From Klebsiella terrigena (GTDB lineage Bacteria > Pseudomonadota > Gammaproteobacteria > Enterobacterales > Enterobacteriaceae), in NCBI RefSeq assembly GCF_006539725.1, contig NZ_BJNO01000006.1, positions 124,001-188,000 on the forward strand: DNA of 64,000 nt, given 5' to 3'. The notes beneath the pieces are model-generated. The model made no database searches. It saw nothing but the letters and a program-made list of their open reading frames with translations, and was not told where the DNA came from. The position numbers and the translations under genes were made by a program. This document shows, piece by piece, positions 26,695-34,809 of the stretch. Within the stretch, counting starts at the first letter, position 1. Every line of letters begins with the position of its first letter.

Positions 26695-26800
26695 GACTCA
26701 GGCTTGAGATTGCGCAGGGCCTGGGCCGTCAGCTCGTCGCTAATCAGCCCGCTGGCTCAGGGAGCCGTCGCCCTCAAGAAGAGAGGCTCGTTTCGTCTTC

Positions 26801-27244
26801 TCAGGCTTTGGGCTGCGGCAGGCGATGGATCTGCAGTACCGCTTTTGCCGCTTCCTGACCCTTTTTCACGAAGTGCCCGCGATAAAAATCGATAAATTCG
26901 GCGGCAGGCTGGAAGTTGTGCGGCGTCAGAGAGACCGAGAACATCGGCACTTCCGTCGCCAGCTGCGCCTGCATCAGGCCGCTAACCACCGCCTGGGCCA
27001 CGAAGTCATGGCGATAGATCCCGCCGTCAACCACCAGCGCGGCGCAGACGATGGCATCATAGCTGCCGCTTTTCGCCAGACGCTGGGCCAGCAGCGGCAT
27101 TTCAAACGCCCCGGGAACGTCCCAGCTATCAACGGTGTATTCCACCTGCTGACTATCCAGCTCCTGGCGGAATCCGCTCTCGGCCTGGCTGACGATATCC
27201 GCGTGCCAGTTGGCTTTGATAAAGGCGACTCTTAACGATGGCAT
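26801..27244 (-). CDS. lumazine synthase, RibH2 type
   Basis: Protein of 147 residues. It condenses 3,4-dihydroxybutanone phosphate with the ribityl-aminouracil to give 6,7-dimethyl-8-ribityllumazine, the penultimate step of riboflavin synthesis. The sequence (AFIKANWHADIV, DVPGAFEMPLLAQ, VVDGGIYRHDFVA, SVSLTPHNF) resembles the RibH2 isozymes of Brucella and rhizobia far more than E. coli RibH, which has IRGGTAHFE at the equivalent place. The house-keeping ribH of enterobacteria sits with nusB, so this is probably an additional copy. No other riboflavin gene is adjacent. Confidence 0.88.
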   Translation of the reverse strand: MPSLRVAFIKANWHADIVSQAESGFRQELDSQQVEYTVDSWDVPGAFEMPLLAQRLAKSGSYDAIVCAALVVDGGIYRHDFVAQAVVSGLMQAQLATEVPMFSVSLTPHNFQPAAEFIDFYRGHFVKKGQEAAKAVLQIHRLPQPKA

Positions 27245-27733
27245 GACACACTCCTGTTAAACGGTCGGCATCAGGCGATGCGGACCCAATTATTGAGACC
27301 AGCAGGTCCTCGACTCCGCTATCGATACAGGGGACCTAAAAGGCCACGCTTTCAGCGATATTGGCGACAACCTGGCTATCGGTCGGTTCGCGTTCTTTTA
27401 AAACTGAGCTCAAGGCAGATCTCGTTCTCCTCTGCGCCACCGCGCCTGAACGCGTCGAGCAGCGGTTCGGGTTGGATCCGTCTGTTAACATTATACTGTA
27501 ATGTAAAGGGTCGATGCCCGCCTTTATCCAGCATGCTTTGCATAATGTGGATAATTGACGCGTCGCGGGGGAGGTGGGCAGTATCCGCCATCATCCGCAT
27601 CGGCAGCGCCCCGCAGGCGCTTCGTTTACCCCACGTTTCTGGCAAAGCTAAGTCATTTAAATACTTTGTTATTTTCCGTGTTATCTCACATCTTCGAAGG
27701 ATAAAAGATAACGCGGAAACGGTATTTGCAGTA
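27245..27733. other. 489-bp region between ribH2 and desaturase genes
   Basis: Two inverted repeats lie upstream of ribH2: GCATC-N4-GATGC and AGGTCC...GGACCT (27306-27339). I looked for the conserved FMN riboswitch core and do not see it. A minus-strand frame of 121 codons (27376-27741) fills much of the region; its product resembles no family I know, its start overlaps the desaturase start, and I give it low odds of being a gene. The AT-rich end (27655-27730) probably holds the desaturase promoter. Confidence 0.4.
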
Positions 27734-28717
27734 ATGACCAAAAAAACGTCTGTCTATTTGCACCCGCAGCAGCGCGACCTTATCCACCAGCTTTCACGCA
27801 GCCGCTTATGGCGCAGCGAACTTCCGACCTGGCTCCTGATTATCACCATTTACGGCGGCTGGTTTGCCACCCTCGTATACTGGAAAACGCTGGGGCTGCT
27901 GCCGGCAACGCTGCTGCTGATCTGGTTTAGCGCCTGGTATATGTCGTTACAGCATGAGCTGATACACGGCCATCCGACGCGCTGGCCGCGCCTGAATCAG
28001 CTGCTGGGCATCCTGCCGCTGGCGGTGTGGTATCCCTACGGCCTGTACCGGGATTCGCATCTCGCGCACCACGATAATCACCATCTCACGCTGCCGGTCG
28101 ATGATCCCGAATCCTACTATTTTACCGCCGAGAGCTGGCGGCGTTTCGCGCCCTGGCAGCGCCGGGTGATTCATCTGCGCAACACCTTTATCGGACGGCT
28201 GCTGCTGGCACCGCTGCTGGATATTGCGCAAACGCTCGTCAGCGCGTGGCGCGCCTTTCGCCTGCGCCAGAAGGCGGCGATGGCGATGTGGGCTACCCAC
28301 GGCCTGCTGCTGGCCGGCCTGTTTGCGCTGATGGTGCACGTTGAGTTCTCGCCGCTCTATTTTGTCGCCGCCGTCAGCTATCCGGCGCTGGCGCTCACCA
28401 AGGTTCGCTCCTTCCTTGAGCATCGGGCCGCCGACGATCCGCTGGCGCGCTCGGTGATTAATGAAGCGGGGCTGGCGTGGCGGGTGCTGTTTCTTAACCT
28501 CAACTATCATTCAGTTCATCACGACCTGCCGGGGATCCCCTGGTACGGATTGCGTAAACTTTATCTGCTCGAACGGGAGAGCTACCGGCAGCGTAACCAC
28601 GGCTTTGTGGTGCGCGGCTATGGCGAATGGCTGCGGCGCTTTTCGTTTCGCGCGGTGGCGGTGAACGCCCATCCCGGCGTAAAAAAGCGGCCTGTCGCGG
28701 GGGAGAACCATGAATAA
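27734..28717 (+). CDS. membrane fatty-acid desaturase family protein
   Basis: Protein of 327 residues with several membrane segments and the three histidine clusters of the di-iron desaturase/hydroxylase superfamily: QHELIHGH (about 75), HLAHHDNHH (about 115) and HSVHHDLP (about 258). The enzyme would sit in the inner membrane and introduce a double bond or hydroxyl using oxygen; the acyl or isoprenoid substrate is unknown. The start is ATG 27734. The frame continues upstream to 27278, but those residues are low-quality and a minus-strand frame overlaps them. Its stop overlaps the next gene by eight bases. Confidence 0.85.
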   Translation: MTKKTSVYLHPQQRDLIHQLSRSRLWRSELPTWLLIITIYGGWFATLVYWKTLGLLPATLLLIWFSAWYMSLQHELIHGHPTRWPRLNQLLGILPLAVWYPYGLYRDSHLAHHDNHHLTLPVDDPESYYFTAESWRRFAPWQRRVIHLRNTFIGRLLLAPLLDIAQTLVSAWRAFRLRQKAAMAMWATHGLLLAGLFALMVHVEFSPLYFVAAVSYPALALTKVRSFLEHRAADDPLARSVINEAGLAWRVLFLNLNYHSVHHDLPGIPWYGLRKLYLLERESYRQRNHGFVVRGYGEWLRRFSFRAVAVNAHPGVKKRPVAGENHE

Positions 28718-29510
28718 CGTTGTCGATTTTCCCATGTATGCGGTTAATCATGAAGAGACGCGGGCGCTGTGGCTGGCGCTGCGCGAGATCCTCGCGGCCC
28801 GCGGGGTGGCAGTGGCGGACCTGCCGGCGCGATGGCCCCGGGATGAGCTGCTGAACCACTGGCGCGATCCGCAGCTGCTGCTGAGCCAGACCTGCGGCTA
28901 TCCGCTGGTCACCCTGCTTGCGGATGTGCAGATCGTCGGCTGCTTTCACTACGCGGCGGAGGGCTGTGAAGGGGCGAATTATCGTAGCCTGCTGGTGAGC
29001 CAGGAGGCGAACCGGCATCGGACGCTGGCGGATTTTCGCCATCGGCGGGCGGTGTGCAATTCGCCAGACTCCCAGTCCGGCTACAATGCGCTGCTGGAAA
29101 GGGTGGCGCCGCTGGCCGAGAGCGGCCGCTTTTTTTCCGCCGTGCGCTGGAGCGGCAGCCACCGCCAGTCGCTGATTGAATTACAGCAGGGAACGGCTGA
29201 TATCGCGGCGATTGACTGCGTCAGCTGGGCGCTGCTGCAGCGCCACGACCCCGCGCTGCTTGCCGGACTGTGCGTTATCGGACGCAGTCCGTTGGCGCCG
29301 GGGCTGCCGCTGATAAGCAGCAAAGATACGCCGCCGGCGACGATGGCGCTCCTGCGCGAGGCGCTGCATCAGCTGGTTACCGGCGCGCAGTACCGGGATA
29401 TTTGCCGGGCGCAGCTGATCGACGATTTTAGCGTTGTGACGCGCCAGCCGTATGCGCAGCTGCTGGCGTGGCGCGCCGAGGCGGCGACAAGGGGCGTGAC
29501 CCAACTGTAG
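28710..29510 (+). CDS. PhnD-like substrate-binding-fold protein without signal peptide
   Basis: Protein of 266 residues. The fold markers are those of phosphate/phosphonate/transferrin-type binding proteins (PhnD/SsuA class): LSQTCGYPLVT, CNSPDSQSGYNAL and WSGSHRQSLIELQQGTADIAAIDC. It lacks a signal peptide (starts MNNVVDFPMYAV), so it is probably cytoplasmic unless exported otherwise, and no permease or ATPase follows. It overlaps the desaturase by eight bases, implying coupled expression. I do not know its function. A binding or sensing role in the desaturase pathway is only a guess. Confidence 0.8.
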   Translation: MNNVVDFPMYAVNHEETRALWLALREILAARGVAVADLPARWPRDELLNHWRDPQLLLSQTCGYPLVTLLADVQIVGCFHYAAEGCEGANYRSLLVSQEANRHRTLADFRHRRAVCNSPDSQSGYNALLERVAPLAESGRFFSAVRWSGSHRQSLIELQQGTADIAAIDCVSWALLQRHDPALLAGLCVIGRSPLAPGLPLISSKDTPPATMALLREALHQLVTGAQYRDICRAQLIDDFSVVTRQPYAQLLAWRAEAATRGVTQL

Positions 29511-29516
29511 GCGGGT

Positions 29517-29537
29517 GAAGGAGGCCCGGCCTCCTTC
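29517..29537. terminator. bidirectional terminator hairpin
   Basis: GAAGGAGGC (29517-29525), CCG, GCCTCCTTC (29529-29537): a nine-bp perfect stem between the convergent PhnD-like and monooxygenase genes. Confidence 0.65.
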
Positions 29538-29545
29538 GGCGCAGG

Positions 29546-30886
29546 CTAGCGCGGACCCGGCGCGGTAAAGCGGTTTTCCGCCGCCGGCAGCCCGAGTTTC
29601 TCCCGCAGCGTGCCCGACGGGTAGCTGGTGCGCATCGCGCCGTTACGCTGCAGGATCGGCACCACCTGGTCGACAAAGCGATCGAAATCCCCCGGCAGCA
29701 GCGGGAACATCAGGTTAAATCCGTCCGCCGCGCCAGCGCGCCAGGTGGCGGTCAGCGCGTCGGCAACCTCCTCCGCGCTGCCGATCAGCAGCCAGCTGTC
29801 GGAGCTTTGCAGCAGCAGGCGCCCCAGCTGCAGAACGGTCAGGCTGGGATCGTAGTGGCGGATAAGCTGCAGCGCGGTGCGGATGCCGTCAAACGTCGCC
29901 TCGTCCGGCAGCGGCGGCAGGGGCTGGTCCGGCGAGTGGGCGCTTAAATCCATCCGCAGGTAGGACGAGAGCAGGTCTATCGCCATCTGATCGCTCATCA
30001 AACGCTCGTTAAGCCGTTGGCGCTCCTCCTTCTCGGCGTCGGAATTGACCACCACGGGCAGAACGCCGGCGATGATTTTAAAGTGCGCCGGATCGCGCCC
30101 ATAGTCCCGCAGCCGTTGATTCATCTCCTGACGATAGGCCAGCCCCTCTGCAATGGATTTAATAAACACGAAGTGCATATCTGACCACGCCGCGGCGAGG
30201 TTTTTCCCCGCCTCGGAAGACCCCGCCTGGACCAGCACCGGATGACCCTGCGGCGGGCGCGGGACGTTGAGCGGCCCGCGGACGTTAAAGAACTCGCCGC
30301 GATGGTTGAGGTGGTGCACCTTAGACGCATCGGCAAACAGGCCGCTCGTTTTGTCATACAGCACCGCATCGTCCTCCCAGGAGTCCCAAAGGCGGGTGAC
30401 GACATCGATAAACTCCCCGGCGCGCTGGTAGCGGTTGCCGTGCTGCGGAAGCTGGTCGAGGCCGAAGTTCGCCGCTTCCTCTTCCAGCCACGAGGTGACC
30501 ACGTTCCAGCTCGCCCGACCGCCGCTGAGAAAGTCCAGCGAGGCAAAGTAGCGGGCGAGATTGTAGGGCTCGTTGTAGGAGGTGGAGGCGGTGCCCATCA
30601 GGCCGATATGCTCGGTCACGGCGGCAAGGGCGGCGAGCAGGGTGATGGGCTCCAGCCGTGCGTTGGCGTAGTGGGTTAAGCCGCTGGGCACCGTATCCCA
30701 GATGGCAATGTGGTCGGCGACAAAAATGGCGTCGAGGGTGGCGGCCTCGGCCTTCTTCGCCAGCTCCGCGTAGTAGCCGAGGGTGAAAATTTCTTTGCCC
30801 GGCGCCTGAGGATGGCGCCATGAGAAGCGGTAATCCCCCTGCGGATTAAAGAAAAACAGGTTCAGAATCATATGATTTTCAGACAT
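29546..30886 (-). CDS. FMN-dependent monooxygenase, NtaA/SnaA/DszA family
   Basis: Protein of 446 residues from ATG 30886 (the frame opens at 30961 but overlaps the preceding gene). It is a bacterial luciferase-like flavin monooxygenase: the start has LNLFFFNPQGDYRFSWRHP, then LDAIFVADHIAIW, TEHIGLMGTASTSYNEPYNLARYFASLD, GRASWNVVTSW and RGPLNVPRPPQGHPVLVQAGSS. This NtaA/SnaA/DszA subgroup uses reduced FMN from a separate reductase to oxidise nitrogen- or sulfur-containing organic compounds. It lies 44 bases downstream of an ABC binding-protein gene on the same strand, so the importer probably supplies its substrate. No reductase is adjacent. Confidence 0.9.
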   Translation of the reverse strand: MSENHMILNLFFFNPQGDYRFSWRHPQAPGKEIFTLGYYAELAKKAEAATLDAIFVADHIAIWDTVPSGLTHYANARLEPITLLAALAAVTEHIGLMGTASTSYNEPYNLARYFASLDFLSGGRASWNVVTSWLEEEAANFGLDQLPQHGNRYQRAGEFIDVVTRLWDSWEDDAVLYDKTSGLFADASKVHHLNHRGEFFNVRGPLNVPRPPQGHPVLVQAGSSEAGKNLAAAWSDMHFVFIKSIAEGLAYRQEMNQRLRDYGRDPAHFKIIAGVLPVVVNSDAEKEERQRLNERLMSDQMAIDLLSSYLRMDLSAHSPDQPLPPLPDEATFDGIRTALQLIRHYDPSLTVLQLGRLLLQSSDSWLLIGSAEEVADALTATWRAGAADGFNLMFPLLPGDFDRFVDQVVPILQRNGAMRTSYPSGTLREKLGLPAAENRFTAPGPR

Positions 30887-30930
30887 GTGCGACTCGTTTG
30901 CGGTTATTGCCGATCCCTGGCATGGAGAGG

Positions 30931-31830
30931 TTAGCGGTTTGCCAGATGGTCGTTGACCCACGCTTCCGCCACGGCGGCCGGGTCTTTATGCTGCAGATCG
31001 ACCTGCTGGTTGAGCTCAATCAGGGTGGCGTTGTTCAGCTTGCCGGAGACGTCGTTCAGCACCTTGCTCACCGTCGGCGTCAGGCTGGCTTTACGCACCA
31101 GCGGCACCACGTTCTGGCTCGGCTGCTCGTGCTTATCGTCATCCAGCACCACCCAGTCCTCTTTCGCCAGGTTGCCCTGGGTAGAGATAACCGTCGCAAC
31201 GTCGATTTTGCCGGAGTTGAGCGCCAGGCGAGTCAGCGGCCCGCCCATATCGAGGGATTTTACCGCCTTAAATTCGAGGCCATAGACGCGCTTAAGCCCC
31301 GGCAGGCCGAGCGCGCGCACCGCCAGCTCCGGTGGCCCGCCGATCGTCAGCTGATGAGCGATGGGCTGCAGATCGGAGAGCTTGCTCAAGCCGTACTTTT
31401 TCGCCGTGTCGGCGCGAACCGCCCACGCGGTAATTGAGGTCGCCGGGGAAGGCGTCAGCAGCGTGAAGTCGGCGGGCAGAACCTTAGCCAGCTCGGCGCT
31501 GACGTCGCTCTGGCTGGTGGCCAGGGTTTTTCCGTCGTAGTAGTTAAGCAGGGCGCCAAGATACTCCGGCACAATATCAATTTCGCCGCTCTTTAATGCC
31601 GGAATAATGATCTCGCGGTTGCCGAGATTAAGTCGGGTACTGACCTCAATATTATTTTTCTTCAGCGCGCTGGCGTAAATATTCGCGAGAATAGAGCTCT
31701 CGGTGAAATTAGCGCCGCCGATCGTGACGCTTTCCGCTAATGAGCTAAAGCTTAAGCCGAGTAACCCGACGGCTAATAGTGACAGGCGAAAACGGCGACG
31801 GTGAAAAGGGAAAGCTAATATATTGTGCAT
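30931..31830 (-). CDS. OpuC/OsmF-type ABC substrate-binding protein
   Basis: Protein of 299 residues with a signal peptide (GLLGLSFSSLAES, about 19-31). The mature part begins VTIGGANFTESSILANIYA and contains GEIDIVPEYLGALLNYY, both typical of glycine betaine/choline/osmoprotectant binding proteins of the OpuC/YehZ(OsmF) type. A 100-base gap separates it from the upstream permease. Position directly before the flavin monooxygenase suggests that its ligand may be a catabolic N- or S-compound rather than an osmoprotectant. Confidence 0.88.
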   Translation of the reverse strand: MHNILAFPFHRRRFRLSLLAVGLLGLSFSSLAESVTIGGANFTESSILANIYASALKKNNIEVSTRLNLGNREIIIPALKSGEIDIVPEYLGALLNYYDGKTLATSQSDVSAELAKVLPADFTLLTPSPATSITAWAVRADTAKKYGLSKLSDLQPIAHQLTIGGPPELAVRALGLPGLKRVYGLEFKAVKSLDMGGPLTRLALNSGKIDVATVISTQGNLAKEDWVVLDDDKHEQPSQNVVPLVRKASLTPTVSKVLNDVSGKLNNATLIELNQQVDLQHKDPAAVAEAWVNDHLANR

Positions 31831-31932
31831 AGTGCCTCGCTAGGTGAATAAATATCCGTGATGCGTTAAGTCAGCCACGGGTACGCTGCCGCCCGTGTGA
31901 GATATTCGGGCCGCGGCAATGGGTGATAAAAA

Positions 31933-32625
31933 CTAATACTCCGGAGTGCCGATGGTATGGGTGAAGCGCCGGTCAATCAGTGAAAAGAGCAGCTCGCTGC
32001 CGATGGCCAGCAGGGAGACCACCAGCGAGCCGGCGATCACCTGCGGAATATCGCGCTGGCCGAGCCCGTCAATCAGAAACCGACCGAGGCCGCCGAGGCC
32101 CGCATAGGCCGCGACGACGGCGGTGGCGATAAGCTGTACCAGCGCGGTGCGCATTCCGGCGAAAATAAGCGGCGCGGCCAGCGGGATCCGCAGCTGCCAA
32201 AGGCTTTGTAGCGGCGTCATGCCCAGCGCCTTCGCCGCATCGCACAGCTGGCGGTCGGCGTGATAGATCCCGACCCAGGCGTTGGTCAGAATCGGCGGAA
32301 CGGACATGGCGACCAGCGCGGCGAAGAGCGGAATATCGTTAAAGCCGAACAGCAGAATGCACAGCAGAATTAATCCCAGCGCCGGAACTGCCCTGCCGAT
32401 ATTAAATAAGTTAATGATCACGAAGGCGCCTTTGCGCCAGTAGCCGAGCGCAATTCCCGTGGGCAGGGCAATGGCGGAGGCGATCAGCATGCTCAGCGTA
32501 ACGTAATAAATATGCTCCCGCAGGCGCACCAAAATACCGCCGTCGCTGAGCCAGTGTTCGGGCTGCAAAAACCAGCCCAGCGTTGCCTGTAGGATATCCA
32601 TCAGCGCGTCCAGGGCGTAAGCCAA
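31933..32625 (-). CDS. OpuC-type ABC permease (2)
   Basis: Protein of 230 residues with about five membrane segments and a permease loop DAAKALGMTPLQSLWQLRIPLA, the EAA-like motif of the OpuC/YehW/YehY family. It overlaps the other permease by 25 bases. Two non-identical permeases, one ATPase and one binding protein form an importer of the YehWXYZ/OpuC layout. Confidence 0.88.
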   Translation of the reverse strand: MAYALDALMDILQATLGWFLQPEHWLSDGGILVRLREHIYYVTLSMLIASAIALPTGIALGYWRKGAFVIINLFNIGRAVPALGLILLCILLFGFNDIPLFAALVAMSVPPILTNAWVGIYHADRQLCDAAKALGMTPLQSLWQLRIPLAAPLIFAGMRTALVQLIATAVVAAYAGLGGLGRFLIDGLGQRDIPQVIAGSLVVSLLAIGSELLFSLIDRRFTHTIGTPEY

Positions 32626-33230
32626 TAGCCAACGCGGGCGATCAGCGAGTCAAATAACAGCGACAGCGCAAGGCTCAATGCCAGGCTGACAATGACAGGA
32701 GTAATAAAATCCTGGTTAAACCCCGCCAGCAGCAGCTGTCCCAGCCCGCCCTGGCCAATCAGCGCGGTCACCGTCACCAGCCCAACCAGGGTGACGGAGG
32801 CGATGCGCAGGCCGGCGAAAAGCGACGGTGCCAGCAGGTGCAGCTCGATATCAAAAAAGCGGTAGCCGCGGGTGTAGCCCAGCGCGCGGGCCGACTCCAG
32901 CACCGCCGCCGGCAGCTTCTCGATGCCGGCAAGCGTGTTGCGCAGCAGGATCAGCAGGGAATAGAGCGTCAGGCCGATGACCGAAGTGGTCAGCGACAGG
33001 CCGGTAAACGGCAGCAGTAAAATGAACAGCGCCAGCGAGGGGATCGTAAACAGGACCCCGCAGAGATAGAGCAGAGGCTGCGCGGCCTTCGGCCAGCGCA
33101 GAGTCAGGCCAATCAGTAATCCCGTCAGCAGGGTGCCAAAAAAGAGCGAGATAGCCACCAGCTGGGTATGCTGCCACAGCAGCGCGCCGATCATCATCCG
33201 GTTGTCGAGGATCCACTGCCAGTCAACCAT
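32601..33230 (-). CDS. OpuC-type ABC permease (1)
   Basis: Protein of 209 residues from ATG 33230 (MVDWQW); the frame opens at 33362 but that portion lies within the ATPase gene and is Arg/Cys-rich. The EAA-like loop is LESARALGYTRGYRFFDIEL. It overlaps the upstream ATPase gene by eight bases and the next permease by 25. It is the inner-membrane partner of the 31933-32625 permease. Confidence 0.88.
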   Translation of the reverse strand: MVDWQWILDNRMMIGALLWQHTQLVAISLFFGTLLTGLLIGLTLRWPKAAQPLLYLCGVLFTIPSLALFILLLPFTGLSLTTSVIGLTLYSLLILLRNTLAGIEKLPAAVLESARALGYTRGYRFFDIELHLLAPSLFAGLRIASVTLVGLVTVTALIGQGGLGQLLLAGFNQDFITPVIVSLALSLALSLLFDSLIARVGYWLTPWTR

Positions 33231-34311
33231 AGCGGCGAATTTCCACCAGACCATCCAGCACGTGCTGGAGCAGCGAGTACGAAACGGTGCCCTGATATTT
33301 TCCGCTGTCGTCGACGTGTACCAGCACGCCGCCCGGCGCATCCAGCAGCGCGCTGTAGGCAAAGCGCAGGCTGTGCAGCGCGGCCAGCGGCTGGGTGATG
33401 GGCAGCGAAATGCGCCGGTGCGGGTCGAACCACTGCAGCGGACGCTGGTGCTTATCGAGGATCAGCTGCAGCGGGCTGCTGAGGGTTGGGTGACGGCTGG
33501 CGATCGGCGCATGCTGCTCGTCAACCAGCGCCACGTCATGGCGCGGCAGCTGGCCGACCTGAATCATGCCCAGCCGCTTGAGGTTGGGCTCGGGGCCGAT
33601 AAAGCGGCGGACAAAGTCGCTGGCCGGGTGCGATAAAATATGGTCAGGAGAGGCAAACTGCGCCAGCACGCCGCCCTCCTCGAAAATGGCAATTCTGTCG
33701 CCCAGGCGGATGGCCTCGTTAATATCGTGCGTCACCAGCACTATCGTTTTATGCAGGCGTTGCTGGAGCAGCAGCAGCTCGTCCTGCAGGCGTTCGCGCA
33801 CCAGCGGGTCGATGGCGGCAAAGGGCTCATCCATCAGCAGCACCGGCGGGTCGGCCGCCAGCGCCCTGGCGATAGCAACGCGTCCCTGCTGGCCGCCGGA
33901 AAGCTGATGCGGATAGCGCTCAAGCAGCAGGCGGTCCAGCGACATTAAATCGACCAGCTCGGCAATGCGCGCGCGGATCTGCGTTTTGCTCCAGCCGAGC
34001 AGGCGCGGTACCGTCGCGATATTTTGCGCCACCGTGCGGTGCGGAAATAACGCCGCACTTTGCATAACAAAACCAATTTTGCGGCGCAGCTGGATAATAT
34101 CGCTTTCGGCTATTTTTACACCCTGCACGTAGACGTAACCGGAGTCCGGCTTATCGAGCTGATTAATCATCCGTAATAGGGTGGTTTTACCGCAGCCGCT
34201 GGGGCCAACGAAGGTGCAGAGTTCGCCGCTATTAATCGTCAGGTTCAGATTGCTTATTGCCGCATGCGCGCTGCCGGGGTAGGTCTTATAGATATTTTCG
34301 AGTCTAATCAT
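33223..34311 (-). CDS. OpuC/YehX-type ABC ATPase
   Basis: Protein of 362 residues. Walker A is GPSGCGKTT, the signature LSGGQQGRVAIARA, Walker B LLMDEPFAAID and the switch His THDINEA. The C-terminal 120 residues resemble a degenerate pair of CBS modules, which gate related osmoprotectant importers by ionic strength. It is the first gene of the ATPase-permease-permease-binding protein-monooxygenase run. The signature has G in place of the common R after QQ. Confidence 0.9.
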   Translation of the reverse strand: MIRLENIYKTYPGSAHAAISNLNLTINSGELCTFVGPSGCGKTTLLRMINQLDKPDSGYVYVQGVKIAESDIIQLRRKIGFVMQSAALFPHRTVAQNIATVPRLLGWSKTQIRARIAELVDLMSLDRLLLERYPHQLSGGQQGRVAIARALAADPPVLLMDEPFAAIDPLVRERLQDELLLLQQRLHKTIVLVTHDINEAIRLGDRIAIFEEGGVLAQFASPDHILSHPASDFVRRFIGPEPNLKRLGMIQVGQLPRHDVALVDEQHAPIASRHPTLSSPLQLILDKHQRPLQWFDPHRRISLPITQPLAALHSLRFAYSALLDAPGGVLVHVDDSGKYQGTVSYSLLQHVLDGLVEIRRYG

Positions 34312-34459
34312 TTGCCGCCGTCGCGCCCTGAAGTTTATTTCATGGAAAGCATGAATAAACTACAAGCTACAGAGGCGGTGATTAACCGGCAAATATGATA
34401 TTTGCATTTGCAATGCCGCTATTTGAATTTAACGCGTGGGGGAAAGCTGATAATGAAAA

Positions 34460-34478
34460 GGCCACGATAACCGTGGCC
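34460..34478 (-). terminator. terminator of the AzlCD-like operon
   Basis: On the minus strand GGCCACG, five-base loop, CGTGGCC, followed by TTTT. It lies ten bases past the stop of the 34489-34809 gene. Confidence 0.7.
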
Positions 34479-34488
34479 AGGAGCATAA

Positions 34489-34809
34489 TTAAAGCAGCAG
34501 GTAGCTGAGTGCGGAAAAGGCAACCATCCCGGCAATTACCGTCGCAAACAGGCTGCGGGTGAGGACGCCGGCCACCGTCGCGGCGGCGGCGGCCAGCAGC
34601 GAAATGCTGATCCCCGAGCCGCTTAGCGCCGGTTTGCCGAGCAGCTCTGCGGCAATAATCGCCGCCATAATGGCGGACGGAATAAAGCTCAGCCACTGCT
34701 GGATAACCGGCGCCAGGCGAAAACGCGAAAGCAGTAAAACAGGCACCGTGCGCATCAGGGCGGTGACCAGCGCGGAGGCGAGAATGGCAAGGATAATATT
34801 GCGTTCCAT
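34489..34809 (-). CDS. AzlD-family small permease subunit
   Basis: Protein of 106 residues made of three or four hydrophobic segments, with the AzlD features RTVPVLLLSRF and FIPSAIMAAIIAAELL. AzlD proteins pair with AzlC-type partners to export branched-chain amino acids. Its ATG follows the AzlC stop with no gap, so the two are translationally coupled. A terminator follows. Confidence 0.88.
   Translation of the reverse strand: MERNIILAILASALVTALMRTVPVLLLSRFRLAPVIQQWLSFIPSAIMAAIIAAELLGKPALSGSGISISLLAAAAATVAGVLTRSLFATVIAGMVAFSALSYLLL

Noticed and set aside
26679-26756. Minus-strand segment that reads like a protein C-terminus (ISDELTAQALRNLKPE)
   Set aside because: Only 25 codons between two stops with no start codon; it may be a gene remnant but cannot be supported.
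27245-27380. FMN riboswitch upstream of the ribH2 gene
   Set aside because: The gene function invites it, and there are hairpins, but none of the conserved RFN core segments can be found on the minus strand.
27376-27741. Minus-strand frame of 121 codons between ribH2 and desaturase
   Set aside because: No recognised family, no clear ribosome site, and its start lies over the desaturase start. Kept only as a note in the intergenic entry.
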